From contig RCSZ01000011.1 in the NCBI GenBank assembly GCA_014898425.1, positions 618,501-682,500 of the forward strand: a stretch of DNA of 64,000 bases, written 5' to 3'. A program made the position numbers and the translations under genes. The notes beneath the pieces were generated by a model. It ran no database searches and was not told the origin of the DNA. It was given only the letters and a program-made list of their open reading frames with translations. The stretch comes from Botryotinia globosa. Taxonomy: Eukaryota > Ascomycota > Leotiomycetes > Helotiales > Sclerotiniaceae. This document shows positions 27,101-40,265 of this stretch, in pieces (position 1 is the first letter of the stretch; each line of letters begins with the position of its first letter).

Positions 27101-28108
27101 GATTTCGATAATTATATAATTATATTAAATCTTTGAAATAATTAGAGATATAGTATTTAATATTTGTAATATCTTTTATTAATTATATTTATAATAAAAT
27201 AAATTACAAATATTAATAAATATAAAGATAATAATCTAATTTATAATTGTAAATAAGATTATTAGAATATCAATTAAAAAAAACCCTTCAATGATTTTTA
27301 CAAAATATTATCAAAAAGTGAAGATAAAGGATTGATTGAATAAAATTAAGGATTTGTATTTAATAAGTAATCTCCAATTCTAATATTAGATATGATTTGA
27401 AGTGGAATTTCTTTTTAATATAGAATTGTAGAAGGTTTTTTTGGATTGAATGATTTTGGATTTAAAGAGTGTATTATTTCTAGTGTTATTTATATTATTA
27501 GATTTGATAGTTTTTGTAAAGATTTTAGAATTAATAATGAATATAATATAAATAGAGAATTAGATATAAATATTAAAAAATATAAAGAGAATAATAATAT
27601 TCATAAAAATAATAATTATTATAAAATTAATTATAAAGCTAATAAATTTCTTTGTAAAGATTATATTAAGTATATTTGTATAGATTATTATAAAAATATC
27701 GAATAATATTATAAGGTTTATAATAATTGTATATTTACTTTTCATATTGTATTCAAAAACATCAAATTATTTTTTAATAATATCTAATATACTCGAAATA
27801 ATATTTTGATTATAATAATCAATTTCAAGAAAAAAAAGTATTTAAATATTTATTCTATTTCTATTTCTTTTAATTATATGAAATTAATTAAAATTAAATA
27901 AAGATTATAAATCCAATAAATATATAAATTTAGAATTTAATAATTATAAAAACCGATTTAATATTATAAATCTATTATTCAATAATATTATTATAAAAGT
28001 AATTATTAAATTAAATAAAAGAGTTTATAAAGAATGTGAAGAGTTAATTCTATAAAATAAAATTGAAAATACAAAGATACCTCGATTTTGGGATGTTGTG
28101 TCGATCTG
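21188..28108 (-). mobile_element. LINE-A family, copy C, with nested G element
   Basis: The TAG repeat end is at 21188-~21208, and the far end ...GGGATGTTGTGTCGATCTG is at 28108. A 13 bp target duplication (AATAAGAGAGATA) lies at 21175-21187 and 28109-28121. Total is 6921 bp, or 6058 bp after removing the G insertion (21989-22846) and its duplication, matching copy A (6064). Two longer surviving frames on the plus strand, 26043-26264 and 27446-27706, align with copies A, B and D at peptide level. The second holds CKDYIKYICIDYYK, possibly a decayed CxxC...CxxC metal site (inference). All frames are otherwise broken. Confidence 0.8.
21989..22846 (+). mobile_element. G-family element, copy 1, nested in LINE C
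   Basis: This 858 bp segment is absent from LINE copies B and D, which read TTTATTAGAATTGC through this point (~29745). ACTAG/ATTAG at 21984-21988 and 22847-22851 may be a 5 bp target duplication. It begins CCGTTGGGGAAAAAG and ends TTCTTACAAATCC, with no clear TIR or LTR termini. It contains one ~210 bp unit (~22440-22640: TTATATAAGCTCTAATTATA ... CTTTTATATATGATTACCA) that is multiplied in copy 2 at 40300-41390. No coding potential. Class unknown. Confidence 0.65.
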
Positions 28109-28521
28109 AATAAGAGAGATAAGGGATTAGAAAGGGGAGGATTAGAAGGAGAAAGGGAATTAGAAAAGAGAGGGGACTAGATTTATTAGATTTATTAGAT
28201 TTATTAGATTTATTAGATTTATTAGATTTATTAGATCTATTAGATTTATTAGATTTATTAGATTTATTAGATTTATTAGATTTATTAGATTTATCAGATT
28301 TATCAGAGAAAAAAGAATAGAAATTAGAATAGAAAAATAGAAATTAGAAAAGTAATTAAAAAGAGAATCAAAAAGAAAAATAGAAAAAAGAATTATAAAA
28401 AAGAATTATAAGGTTTTGGGATATTAAGGTATCAAGGTTTTAAAGTTTAATTATACTTTTAATACTTTTATATAAGCTACAAGCTAGAGTTTAATAAAGA
28501 TTATTATTATTATTATTATGA

Positions 28522-28556
<35 letters not shown>
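28109..28556 (+). mobile_element. F-family repeat, copy 2, right part, ATT tail
   Basis: It resumes after LINE C with the target duplication, then purine-rich sequence, then 14 units of AGATTTATT (28179-28304, a few with T-to-C). Next come GCTACAAGCTAGAG (~28476) and an ATT/TTA microsatellite to ~28556. The same order (minisatellite, AGCTAGAG, ATT run) ends copy 3 at 56880, so the ATT run is the family's own terminus. The tail suggests a non-LTR or SINE-like element, but no promoter or coding region was recognised. Confidence 0.65.
28179..28304. repeat. 9-bp minisatellite (AGATTTATT) x14 inside F
   Basis: Near-perfect tandem array. Shorter versions lie at ~10070-10125 (copy 1) and ~56378-56408 (copy 3), so it belongs to the F family and varies in copy number between insertions. 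Confidence 0.9.
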
Positions 28557-28558
<2 letters not shown>

Positions 28559-28872
28559 TGAATATACCCCATCTAGATTGATGCATAGACCACCACCTCA
28601 AAAGCTTATAATCTTTGAATACTTTCAAAACTTCTATTTTAATAGAAAATGTAAAAATATAAATCTTATTTATTTTTAGAAATCTAAAAACTATATAGTA
28701 CAAATATAAATGTAGGTCCTAAAGAATATGAAAAATAATTATAAAGAGTGTTAATAAGCCTATTGTTATTTTTAGCCTCGAAGGGCTGAAAAAAGCTCGT
28801 CTAAATAAATAAATAATATAATAATAATGAAAAGAAATAAAGAGAATCCTTTTGATTCAAATATAATAAAAA
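28557..28872. other. Unassigned interval between F and copia copies
   Basis: About 316 bp, somewhat less AT-rich at 28560-28610 (TACCCCATCTAGATTGATGC). A 70-codon frame on the minus strand (28491-28703) runs into the ATT repeat and is not credible. No matching copy or termini were recognised. Confidence 0.35.
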
Positions 28873-28944
28873 TGTATAAACAAAGGGAATTCATTTCAAA
28901 GGAATAATTTTAATATAAAGGTAATTATATTAAAAGAATTAAGT
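28873..28944 (+). mobile_element. Copia-like element 1, 5' LTR, left part
   Basis: It begins TGTATAAACAAAGGGAATTC, matching the LTR start of copy 2 (TGTGAACAAGGGAATTC at 52533). It continues TCATTTCAAAGGAAT and is split by LINE D after TATTAAAAGAATTAAGT (28928-28944). Confidence 0.75.
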
Positions 28945-31900
28945 AGTAATAATAATAGTAGTAGTAGTATTTATTAATATTCATCAAGCCGGTTTAAAAC
29001 CAACCCTAAACACTTCCTAAGGGATATAGAAATATATTAAGCTATAGATTTATCTAATATTTTAGAAAACAATTTATATATATAAAAATTAAAGTTTATT
29101 TAAATAACTTCTTTTTTATTAATTGAAATAAAACTAATAGTATTTTCAGAATTTTAAAAAGTCAGATATAGTTTTTTAGGAATAAATGAATATAAATTAT
29201 AAGAATATATATTTATAAAATATATTAATATTAGAAGGTATTCTTATTATATTCCTTAATTATTATTTAATTTAAATAAAGAAAAAGCAGAATTTGCTTA
29301 AAAAAAAAAAAAGAGAAAAAAAAAAGAAAAAGAGATAATCGAATATTCTTAATATGAGTAGATATTAGTATAAAATTAAGTAATTCCAAAGAATTTGATT
29401 AGTATTAATAATTGTAATATTAAAAATAAAAGATAACTAAAGCCTTTTATTATTAATAAAAATGAAAATAAAAGTAATTGTTTAAATCATTTCCTGACTT
29501 AAATTAATAATTTACAATATAATATCAAATACTTAAAAATCTTCTAATAGTCATAAAAGTATTCCAAATTAATATTTTAATATTAGAATTTTTTATAATA
29601 TTATATAAAATCTCTATATCCTATATATATAATTAGAATATAATATAATGTTTTTCTTGATAGATTTAATTTTGAAGAAAGTTTAATTATATAAATAAGA
29701 TTCCATTTATTATAAATATCTAAAAGAATAAATTATTATTTCTTTTATTAGAATTGCTTTATTTAATTATAAAGTTTTTCAATAATAGTTTTTACTTTAT
29801 TAATAATAGATATTAAAATAAGTTTTAGATTTCAAATAGATTTATAGGTTTTAAGGTTAACAAACTTATTAATAATCTTATTCCCTTTAATTTCTATATA
29901 TTTAGAGAATTAATAAATTCTAATATCAAAGATTTATATAGCATTTTGATAAGTATAGAAGATTTATTAAAAAGAATTGAATATATTGCTATATAGATAT
30001 TATATTATTAAGATATTATTGATATAAAGCTATAAATATTATTTATTAAATAAAAGAGTCTTTAAAATATATTTGAGATTTATATAAGTTTTGATTATCT
30101 TTGAATTGAAAATATATAAAATATTATTAATTAAGCTCAAACTAATAGCGATTTACTTTTTGTTTTAATATATTATATATCTATATTTAATAAATCTCTT
30201 TTTATTAATAATTTATTTAAAATTATTTAAGAAGATTGAGATTTTATTAGAAAGGAAATAAGATTATTACTTTTTGAAATTAATGATTATTGTTTCCTTA
30301 TTAATATTCTCTATCGAATTTATTTGATATTTTAAAAAGAAGTATAAAGGCTATAATATAAAGTATATAATATTAAAAAGGATTATCCCTAGATATTGAA
30401 TTTTAATTTTAGATTTTTATTATTAATTAGTATCTTTATCCTTAATAATAAATAGGGGTATGATTTGGTGGATTATAGGATAAAAAATATTCATTAATTA
30501 AATATATATAATGAAACAAAGTTTAGTTTTATTTAATATTATATTAATAAATAGAATATTTATATTTCTAAAAAGAGTAATTATTAGAATGATTTTTTAA
30601 ATTAAAAATATATTTTTGAATATTAAAATAAATATTTATTTTAATAGATTGATATATCAATTTATTTAAAAGGAGATAGTAAGGTTATAAATAATATATT
30701 GAATATAAATTAGTTTTGTTTTACTATTAAATTATACTTTGATTTTGTATATAAAAAAAGGACAATATAGGTAATAATAGTTTTATATAAAATTAAGATT
30801 GAAAAGCTATTGATTATTTTTATAAAATTGTAGATATAATATATTATTATTCGAATTTTAATAGTCTTTATAATAATATATCTTTTAAAAAAAAGTTTTC
30901 TATTAAATCAAATTTTGAATTATTTTAGAATAAATTATATTTCATTTTCAACTATAATAATCAATATAATACTAAACTTTTTATTAATAATATAAAGAAA
31001 AATATAATCCCCTTTTTTTTTAATAAAATAAATTATTTCAAGTTTCTTAAAAACAAAGGAAATCTTATTATTATTATTTTATTCAAGGATTTTCTTTATA
31101 TTATTTATTAGGGTAAGAATATTAACATTTAAAGATTAAAAGATTTGATATAAATAGAAGTTATTAGTATATTTGAAATATAACTTTATATTCTATAATA
31201 TAAATTCAATTAAATATAATATATATAAAACTAAAAAAAAAGAGAGTTTTATAATATTCTATATACAATTTTATAATTAAATATAATTAAGTTTTCTAAA
31301 CAAATTCGGATATATTAATTAATAAAAAAGGAATCGATTAGTTTTAGAAGAATTAAAGATTAGCTTTATTTGATTATTCTTTTTAATAATCTTTATTTTA
31401 AAAGTATATCAAAGATATCTTGAATATCTATAATAATTATAATAATTTCTAATCTTTAGGAAAAGGTAGTCTTTATATTATATATAAAGTAGATAATTAG
31501 ATTTATAGCAACTTTTTTAGGGAAAGCTTTTTTATATTATAAGCTAAGAATATTATTAATTAATATAATCTATATTAAACAACGAATTATAATTCTTTTT
31601 AAGCTTTTTGAAATATAAAAAATAAATACAATTAATTATTAGAAATAAATAAAGAATTTATTCTTTTTATCAATCTTAGATAATATAGCTATTTCAATAA
31701 GTTTTCAGATTTGTAAAATGAAATTAAATATTAAATATTGATTATAAAATCTATATAGAATATTATTAATTATTAATTAGTAAATCTTGAATATTTGTAT
31801 TGTAATATAATTAATATTTAATAAAGTATTGAAAATCTCAATAATATTATATTCAATCTTTTTTATTGAAATAAATTAGAATTATTTTAAAATATCTGAT

Positions 31901-34900
31901 CTATTTCAATTTTTAAAGGGATTATATTCAAAGTTATTAAAGATATTAAAACAATTAAGGATTTCTTTATATAAAATCTTAATCTTTTTTATAATATCTT
32001 TAATAAGGTTTTTATTGATATATAATAAAAGTGATTTTAGATTAAATCTTAATTTGTATTAATTGATAATCTTATAAAGCTTTTTATTATCTTTGATTTT
32101 ATTTATAATATTTTTCTAATAATTATATTTTGCTTATTAGATTATTTTATAAAAGATTTAAGTTGTTTAGGGAATATTCTTATTTGAAATATTGTATTTA
32201 CAAAAATAATCCCGATATATCTTTTTATATTTAAGGGTTTAATATAGTGTAGTTTAATTATCTTTTTTATTAGATTTATTAATTGTATAAATAATAATAT
32301 CCATTATTACTATAAAATCCATTATATATATTTTAATTGCTATTTTATTTATAAAAGAAAAGGGGTTAGAAAAGCGAATTATATCAATATATATTAAATC
32401 AAAAAGTTTTCTTAATTCTATTTTTAGGATTCTATAACAATATTACTTTAATAGGGTTGTATTTCATTTTGAAATAATAATAATTTATATTTTATAATTC
32501 GAATTACTATATATATCTTTTTTAATAATAATTCTAATAAAAAGAATATTTGAAAAGATGAGATTAATGATATAATTAATCTTATATATAGGTTTACTAA
32601 GAATATTAATAAAATTTATATTATTATTATTAAATTAATATCTTAGATTTGAATCCCTATATCTAGATTATATTTTTGATTTGAATATGTGATATTAGAT
32701 ATTAAAATTGCTTTTTGCTAAATATCGAAATAATAGGATTAAATAGAATATATAATCAATTACCTTATCATTATCTAATTGATAATATAGATTGAATATA
32801 ATATTTCTATTTATATTAATTCAAAAAAGATTTTTATTATATATAAGGTAATATTATTATATATATAGACTAGAACTTTTATATATATATATTATAATCT
32901 AGAAGCAATCTAACTCTTCAGGATTCTTAAGATCCCAGAAATTTATTAAAATATAATAATTATAATTCAAATAATTTTGAATTTATATATTAATAATTAT
33001 CCAGAATTTCTGAATATATATAATATCAATTCATTAGATATTAAAAATTGTGAGAATTGTTGTATATATAGAAGTACTTCTATTAATATTAATCTAATAG
33101 ATTTATAAATTATATTATTAAATTTATTAATTATAAATTCTATTATAAAATTTATTATATTATATTAATATTAATAGAATATATTTTTTAAATCGAATAT
33201 ATTAAATTCATTAAAATTTTATATATAACAAAAAGTAATCTTATCCTTTTCTTTATTTGTTTTTGAATATATTCTAAAGGTTTTTATTTGAAAAAGAATA
33301 GATATTTGAATTATAATCATAAGAGTTTATATCTAATTCTAAATTAGAGTTTAATTAATAATAAAAATAGATTTAATTTATTTATATTAAATAATAATAA
33401 TATTATATTTATATTTGTTAATAGACTTTATAACTATAACTATAGAAATATTAGATATCTTTGTTTTAAAAACTTTAATAGATATATTAATTACTTTATA
33501 TTAAATCTTCTTTATTTTTTGAATAATTTTGAACTTGTTTTTAATAGAAAGTGTTATAATATTATTTTTGTATTAAAAAATAATAGAGCATTTATTATAT
33601 CCAATCTCAAATAGATTATAATAATTAATATATTTGAATAATATTATACAATTAGTATTTATCAATCTTTTATATATATTTATTTGATAATTATAATAAA
33701 TATAAAAGAGAAATTGATTATATTTAAAAAGAAAGTAATATTCTTAATAATCTAAATTGTATTGAATTATAATATATTTTTTTTTAATTAATTTAAAAGA
33801 ATTATTAATATTAAAAAAAGTAAAAGAATAAATTATTTTAATAAATAAAATAATCCAAATGATTTTATTAAAGTATTTACTAATTTTATAATTAAAGGAT
33901 TTAATAATAATTAAATGCTTTTTTGTTTATATAAATTTTTTATTAAAAATAAGGATTTTGTTTATTATAATTATTCTATTATTTAGGTTTATAAAGAAAA
34001 TAAGGATTTTTATAATTATATAATTATATTAGATCTTTAAAATAATTAGGAATATAGTATTTAGTATTTATAATATTTTTTATTGATTATATTTATTATA
34101 AAATAAATTGCAAATATTATTAATTACAAAAGTGATAGCCCAGTCTATAATTATAAACAAGATTGTTGGGATATTAATTAAAAAAAGGTTTTCAATAATT
34201 TTTGTAAAACATTACTAGAAAATGAAAATAGAAGGTTGATTAAATAGAGCTAAAAACTTATATTTAATAAATAATCTCTGATTTTAATATTGAATATAAT
34301 TCAAAATAAAATTTTTTCTTAATATAAAATTATAAAAGATTTTCTTAGATTATATATTTTTAGATTTAAAAAATGTATTATTTCTAATATTATTCATATT
34401 ATTAGATTTAATCGCCTTTGTGAAAATTTTAAAACTAATAATAAATATAATATAAATAAAAAGTTGGATATAAATATTGAAAAATATAAAGAGGATAGTA
34501 ATATCAATAAAGATAATAATAATTATAAAATTAATTATAAAATTAATAAATTTTTTTATAAAAATTATATTAGATATATTTGTATAAAATATTATAAAGA
34601 TATTAAGTAATATTATAAAACTTGTAATAATTATATATTTGTTTTTCGTATTGTGTTTAAAGATATCAAACTGTTTTTTGATAGTATTTGATATATTTGA
34701 AATAGTATTTTGATTGTAATAATCGATTTTGAAAAAGAAAAGTATTTGAGTATTTATTTTATTTCTTTTTTTTTAATTATATAAGATTGATTAAGATTAA
34801 ATAGAAATTGTAAATCCAATAAATATATAAATTTAGGGTTTAGTAATTATAAAAAACAATTTGATATTATAAATCTATTATCTAATGATATTATTATAAA

Positions 34901-35027
34901 AGTAATTGTTGAATTAAATAAAAGGATTTATAAAGAATATAAAGAGTTAATTCTGTATAATAAAATCGAAAATACAAAGATATCTCGATTTTGGGATGTT
35001 GTGTCAATCTGAGCAATTGAGCAACTG
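28945..35027 (-). mobile_element. LINE-A family, copy D, full length
   Basis: This 6083 bp copy is bounded by a 17 bp target duplication, TATTAAAAGAATTAAGT (28928-28944 and 35028-35044). The TAG-type end is partly degraded (TAGTAATAATAATAGTAGTAG). The far end carries 17 extra bases (GAGCAATTGAGCAACTG) after GATGTTGTGTCAATCT, the kind of end variation seen at 5' ends of non-LTR insertions. The body aligns with copies A-C throughout. In the last ~300 bp the plus strand can be read with only RIP-type stops to FWDVVSI. Confidence 0.8.
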
Positions 35028-35210
35028 TATTAAAAGAATTAAGTGAATGCGAAAGAACTAATTTTTTCAATAGTATCTCTATAAAGCCTATTACTTTCCT
35101 ATTTAATTAACTCTTTAAATAAAATATAATTAGATATATAAAATCTATAAATATGTGGGTACTATATTTTCCGTATCCTTTTCGAATCAATATTAATCCA
35201 TGATATCACA
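35028..35210 (+). mobile_element. Copia-like element 1, 5' LTR, right part
   Basis: It starts with the duplicated 17 bases and continues GTGAATGCGAAAGAACTAAT to TGATATCACA at 35210. It parallels 52617-52784 of copy 2. Excluding LINE D and the duplication, the LTR is ~238 bp (252 bp in copy 2) and keeps a TG...CA form. Confidence 0.7.
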
Positions 35211-38200
35211 AATTGTTTAATTAATTATTCAAAAGAAAAAAAATTCTCTTTTTTTATTATTTTTGATTTCTATTATCAATATTACATCTGGTATTAGTTC
35301 AAGATAAGCTAACAAGTAATTTGATCAATCTATATCTGAAATTAATAAAGTTTATAATAAAATTATTAGTATTGATTTATTATATGATATTATTGATTAT
35401 AATCTTTATAAAAATATTAATAATGTTTCTTCTCATTTCCTTTTTTAATAAGAAAATATTTGTAAAAACTTCTCTAAATAAGGAAAAAGAGAATTCAAAA
35501 GATATAAAATTTAAAGGGGAATTTTAGGATTATTCTTTTCCAAAGGATTTCTTTATAACCAAACAATTTTACAGAAGATTTACATTTTGATTTACAATTG
35601 AGTATTATATTAATAGTTATTTTCAATATAAATTGCTATATATATACTTAAAAATAAAAATCACTAATATATTTCTTTACAAAATAATTATATCTGATTT
35701 TGAAGATATTCAATAATCCTTGGTTAAAAATACTAATAAATTAATATTATATGATTTTAAAATGTTTTTAAAATATTATAGAATATACATTGATTTTCAA
35801 TTAAATATTGAGAATATCTCTATAGAAATATTTTTATACAAAAAGTATTATGAATAAACTACAAAACAATTTATAGAATATTAGATTAAGAAAATATAAT
35901 TATTTAAATTTATAAAATAAACTAATCTCTCTGTTAAATTTAATCTTTAATCTTGAATTAAATCTCAAATTCAATATTTTGTTAATCCTTTTATTAAATC
36001 TTTTAATAACAATTTGAACAATTTTCATAACAATAATAATTGAAATAATAATAAAGATTAAAAGAATAAATTGGAAATAATGATAATAATAATGATAGAA
36101 ATAGTAGAGATAATAATAGTTTTCATTATTTTGATTATAGAAATGATTATAATATTAATCAATACAGTTAAAATCATTGTTTCATTGATTTTTTAAAGAT
36201 TTATAAGGATAATAATACATACAAAGATATTAATAATCCTTTTGATTTAAAAATTTCTATATTTAAAGAATATTGTTATAAAGTATTTATATTGTTTAAA
36301 ATAATTATAACAATCTTTCCATTTATATTTTTAAATATAATCAAGAAATATTATTAAGTAAATTGAATACACCTTTTGATATATTTCAAGAATTGTATAT
36401 AATAATAATCAATAATTCCAAAGGATTTAAATATTAATAAAATATATTTCTCAAATAAAATAATATTGTTTTCAAAATCTATATTGAAAATAATTCTAAT
36501 ATAAAACTTCAAAAAATATCTAATACAATAATTATAGATTTATACTTCTTTTAATATACAGTTCTTTTGATTATTTATAATTCTTAATTATATTATATCA
36601 AAATCTTATTTATATATAATAATATTTCGATATATTATTCTATAATATATAATCTTTGTTTAAATGGTTTAGATTTTATTAATTAGATTAAATAAACTAT
36701 TGATTTTTATTAAAAAGTATTTTCAAAATAAATACATTAATTGAAATATTTTTTAAAAATCGATATTTCTATAATAATAAATCTTCAACCCTTTTTTCTT
36801 CGAAAATCTTATAATAAATATATCAATAAATAACCTTTTCCTATATTATTTCATAAAAATAAGAATAACTATTACTTCCCTAATTACAAAAAAAAGATTA
36901 TAAATATTACAAATATATTTAAGAAGCAAAAGATTTATTCAAAATGAATTATTATATTATGTATAACAATTTCGATAATAAAAGCTTTATTAAACAATAT
37001 AATTAGTTTCTAATTGATATTAGATAGAAAACAATTAGAAGAACAATAATAATAATAATAGCATTTATTTCATTAATCAATATTTTATTGATATAAATAA
37101 TTCTGAAAAGATTTCCAGAATAATTTTTATATCAATAAATGTTTATAATAATTTATTATTAATAATTAATCTTAATACTATTATAAGTGTTTATATATTG
37201 ATAATTGAAGTATTTGTTATAAATAATAAATAATATAATAATAATGAGTTTTTTAGTATTATAATTAATACAAATATAGTTTAAAAATCAATTGTTGGAT
37301 ATAAATTTAATATAAAGTAAGATTAAAGATATTAAATATAATAAAATTATTATTAATTAAATAATAATTCAATTTGATATTAGGATAATGATTCATTTTA
37401 TATAAAGCTTTTATTCGAAAATATAAAATAAAATATAACAAAAACTAATATTCTATTTTTGTTTTATTCGATAGATATAGATAAATTTGAATTCAAATAT
37501 AATAATTCTGAAAATGTTATTATTATATTTAATGATATTCATTGCGTATATTGGAAATTCGGTTATGTATTTGTATTATAGAATATTAATATTCAAAATT
37601 TAATTAGTTATTTTATTAAAAATAATAAATACCATTTTTTTAAATCAAATTATAATAATTTATTGCTAAGTGAATTCTTTATTTATTTATAAGTTTTATA
37701 AGATATTTAAATATTCTAAATATAATAAGGATTTTGAAATAATCGAATGATTTATTAAGTTTTATTATTATTGTCAAGGTTATAATAAATTTTTAAATAG
37801 ATTTAAGTTTTCTTTATTTAATAAGAACTTTGAATTTAATTATATAATATTTATTAATATTTTCTATATCAATAATAATCTTGTTTTATATATTGTTGAT
37901 AAAGCTATATATCTTTTAAACTATCTGATGATTAAATAATATAATTGTAGAATATTTATAAAATAAATTCTGTGAATATTGGATTAATATACATATTAAT
38001 TTTTAGATTATATTATTTATAATATAATTACTAATTTTATTAAAAAAGAATTTCAATGACATATTATTTTAATATTTTGTTAAATAAAAACAATTTTTAT
38101 AAAAGTTTATTATTTGATTGATATTATTAAAAGATTTTATATATTATTATATAGATTTTATGAAATTATTTGTAATGAGACTTGTGATTTAAATGTTAAT

Positions 38201-39117
38201 AGAATTACTATATCTCAAATAATTGTGAGAACTATTAATAATATTATTAAACTAAATCGATTAATATTTATTCTATTTGTTTTTAGCATTTTTTTTGTTT
38301 TATTGAAAATGACTTTTTGATATTAATTATTCTATCACAAATTGTAACAATTATATATATCATAAATCTTGAGAAATCTTTTTAAATTTATTTAAAAATA
38401 ATTAAATATGTATATGAATATCTTTTCCATAAACAATGATATCTTAAATTCAAATTTACATATAAAACCAATATTCTAATTACTTTATTATTAGTCTTAA
38501 AAATTCAACTATATATAAAAATATCTAAAAAGAAAAAAATTAATAAATCAATACTTAAGAATATATTTAAGATTATATTATTATCAAAGATTCTTTTAGA
38601 AATATATGTTTTCAAATTACAATTTATTAATAAAATTAAAAACAAAAGTGTAAATATTGAGTTCTATAAATTGAGATTAGTTATTTAAATCTATAATAAT
38701 ATCGATAAAATAATTATTTTGATATAACTATTAACAATTTAATAATCATATTAATAGATTTTAAATTTATTAACTATAAATATTCAAAAGAATTATAAAG
38801 ATATATATATTTAAAATATTATTTAAATATATATTTAATTTATATTAAATTATATTATACTTTTATATTTATATTTTAAAAGAAACGGATTTATTGATTA
38901 ATATAATTTTATTTATTATTAAACTATTATATAATATTCTAAAAACAAAAAACTATTAATTCAAAGTATATCATATTTATTATTATTAGAAATTTAAAAT
39001 ACAATAATTTTTATATAATTTTTTTTGTATATAATATAGGTAACTTTATCAAAACCTAATAAGATAATATTATTATTCTTAAAAGAATTTTTTAATAATA
39101 TTTTTTAAATTAATTTA
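35211..39117 (+). pseudogene. Copia-like gag-pol remnant, copy 1
   Basis: This is a degraded Ty1/copia-type polyprotein gene. An Asn-rich, gag-like stretch lies at ~36000-36180. A protease remnant at ~37240-37310 reads FFSIIINTNIV, with INTNIV corresponding to IDTGAS after RIP. GAG-pre-integrase and integrase remnants lie at ~37660-38320, where the text aligns with copy 2 (e.g. FKFSLFNKNFEFNYIIFINI). Protease directly followed by integrase with no reverse transcriptase between is the copia order, not gypsy. The region past 38340 aligns with nothing else here, and reverse transcriptase and RNase H were not found. Stops are mostly TAA/TAG/TGA from CAA/CAG/TGG. Non-functional. Confidence 0.65.
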
Positions 39118-39282
39118 GATTATAAAAATAATTAAAATCATTAAAATAATTAAAATCATTAAAATGATTAAAATATTTAAAATAATTCAAATAATTAAAA
39201 TAATTAAAATAATTCAAATTATTAAAATGATTAAAATGATTAAAATGATTAAAATGATTAAAATGATTAAAATAATCAAGAT
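39118..39282. repeat. 9-bp tandem repeat (ATTAAAATG-type)
   Basis: Tandem units of ATTAAAATG/ATTAAAATA, cleanest at ~39230-39270, lie at the distal end of copia copy 1. The minus-strand frame 39110-39295 (His-Phe-Asn repeats) is a by-product of the 9-base period. Confidence 0.8.
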
Positions 39283-39380
39283 AGTAATAAAACAATAAAA
39301 ACCAAAATTATTATTAGAACTCATGTGAGGTGATGATGAATATAAAATATAGGTATGGGCTTATTATTAAATTTTCATTA

Positions 39381-40263
39381 TCTTAATGATATAAGTAGGG
39401 ATATGAAATAATGAAAGTATAGTGTTAGTATTAATAAAGTAATATTTCTATAGTTTCTGAACTTTTGAATGGTGTTTCTATTAATAGAATGGTATTTTTA
39501 TAATTTCTAAATTTTTGAATGATATTCGAATTCTTGAATAGTATTTCAATCTTTGTATAATACTAATATTATATTAATATTATATTTAATTAGGGATTTC
39601 ATAAAAAAAGCTTTTAATAAAATAAGATTAATATTATTCTTGTCACGTGCACGGAAACAACCAGTAGAAGTCGTAAGCTTTACCACTAAGCCACGCACGC
39701 AATCTGACCATAAAAGGCACAGTATCAGGGATTGAAGTCCTGACAGCTTACTACTATATATATATCCTAACAATTTTAGGAATTAATATATATATTTTGA
39801 ATTCTTCGAATATTATAAACTATTTGCTTATAAGATTATATTTATATATTGATTTCAAATTTATAAAATTTATTTTATTTCAAATAATGCCTTCATATAA
39901 TAAACAATAATATAATATAAGACTTAATTAACAATTAAGTTTTACTATCATTTTTCAATATAATTTTTTTTTAAATTATAGCCCTTTTTTTTTAAGATCC
40001 ATTTCAAAATATGATTAATCATTTCAGATTTTTATTCCATGAATAACTTTAATTTTTTATTTTTCAAATCTATAATATAAATCTTATAGGGGCTAGCTAT
40101 AGGGGTTAATTGGTCATACTTTGATAGTGCTTCTATCGTACCAGGGATATACGTACCGTACTCAATCAGGAATACAGCTCAGATACCATATCCCGATTGG
40201 GTACCGTACAGCGTGCGGGTACCGTGGGGGTACCGTATAGAATTCCCACCTATGCCGTTAAGG
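39381..40263 (+). mobile_element. E-family TIR element E1, with nested solo LTR
   Basis: TA duplications lie at 39379-39380 and 40264-40265. Terminal repeats: left TCTTAATGATATAAGTAGGG, right (reverse complement) CCTTAACGGCATAGGTGGGA. Length is 883 bp; removing the 132 bp solo LTR and 5 bp duplication leaves 746 bp, exactly the length of E2. The right third is unusually G/C-rich for this tract, with four GTACCGT motifs at 40150-40237 and GGGGCTAGCTATAGGGG at ~40088. No coding capacity: a non-autonomous Tc1/mariner-type element by TIR and TA target. Confidence 0.85.
39641..39772 (-). mobile_element. Solo LTR of the TRIM family, nested in E1
   Basis: A single 132 bp LTR (minus strand TGTTAGGATATATATATAG ... 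GTGCACGTGACA), closely matching the LTRs at 16358 and 16770. ATTCT (39636-39640) and ATTTT (39773-39777) are the likely target duplication after one C-to-T change. It carries the A-box-like TGGCTTAGTGG. Short frames on both strands here (39546-39773, 39553-39735) merely run across it. Confidence 0.8.
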
Positions 40264-40265
40264 TA

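Noticed and set aside
28179..28304. CRISPR array
   Set aside because: The repeats are 9 bp and directly adjacent, with no unique spacers, and the host is a eukaryote.
39110..39295. His-Phe-Asn repeat protein (minus strand)
   Set aside because: The 9-base period of the tandem array keeps the frame open. There is no other sign of a gene.
39641..39772. Real tRNA gene
   Set aside because: A-box and weak B-box matches exist, but no acceptor stem, anticodon arm or terminator is visible, and the sequence is an LTR present in three copies.
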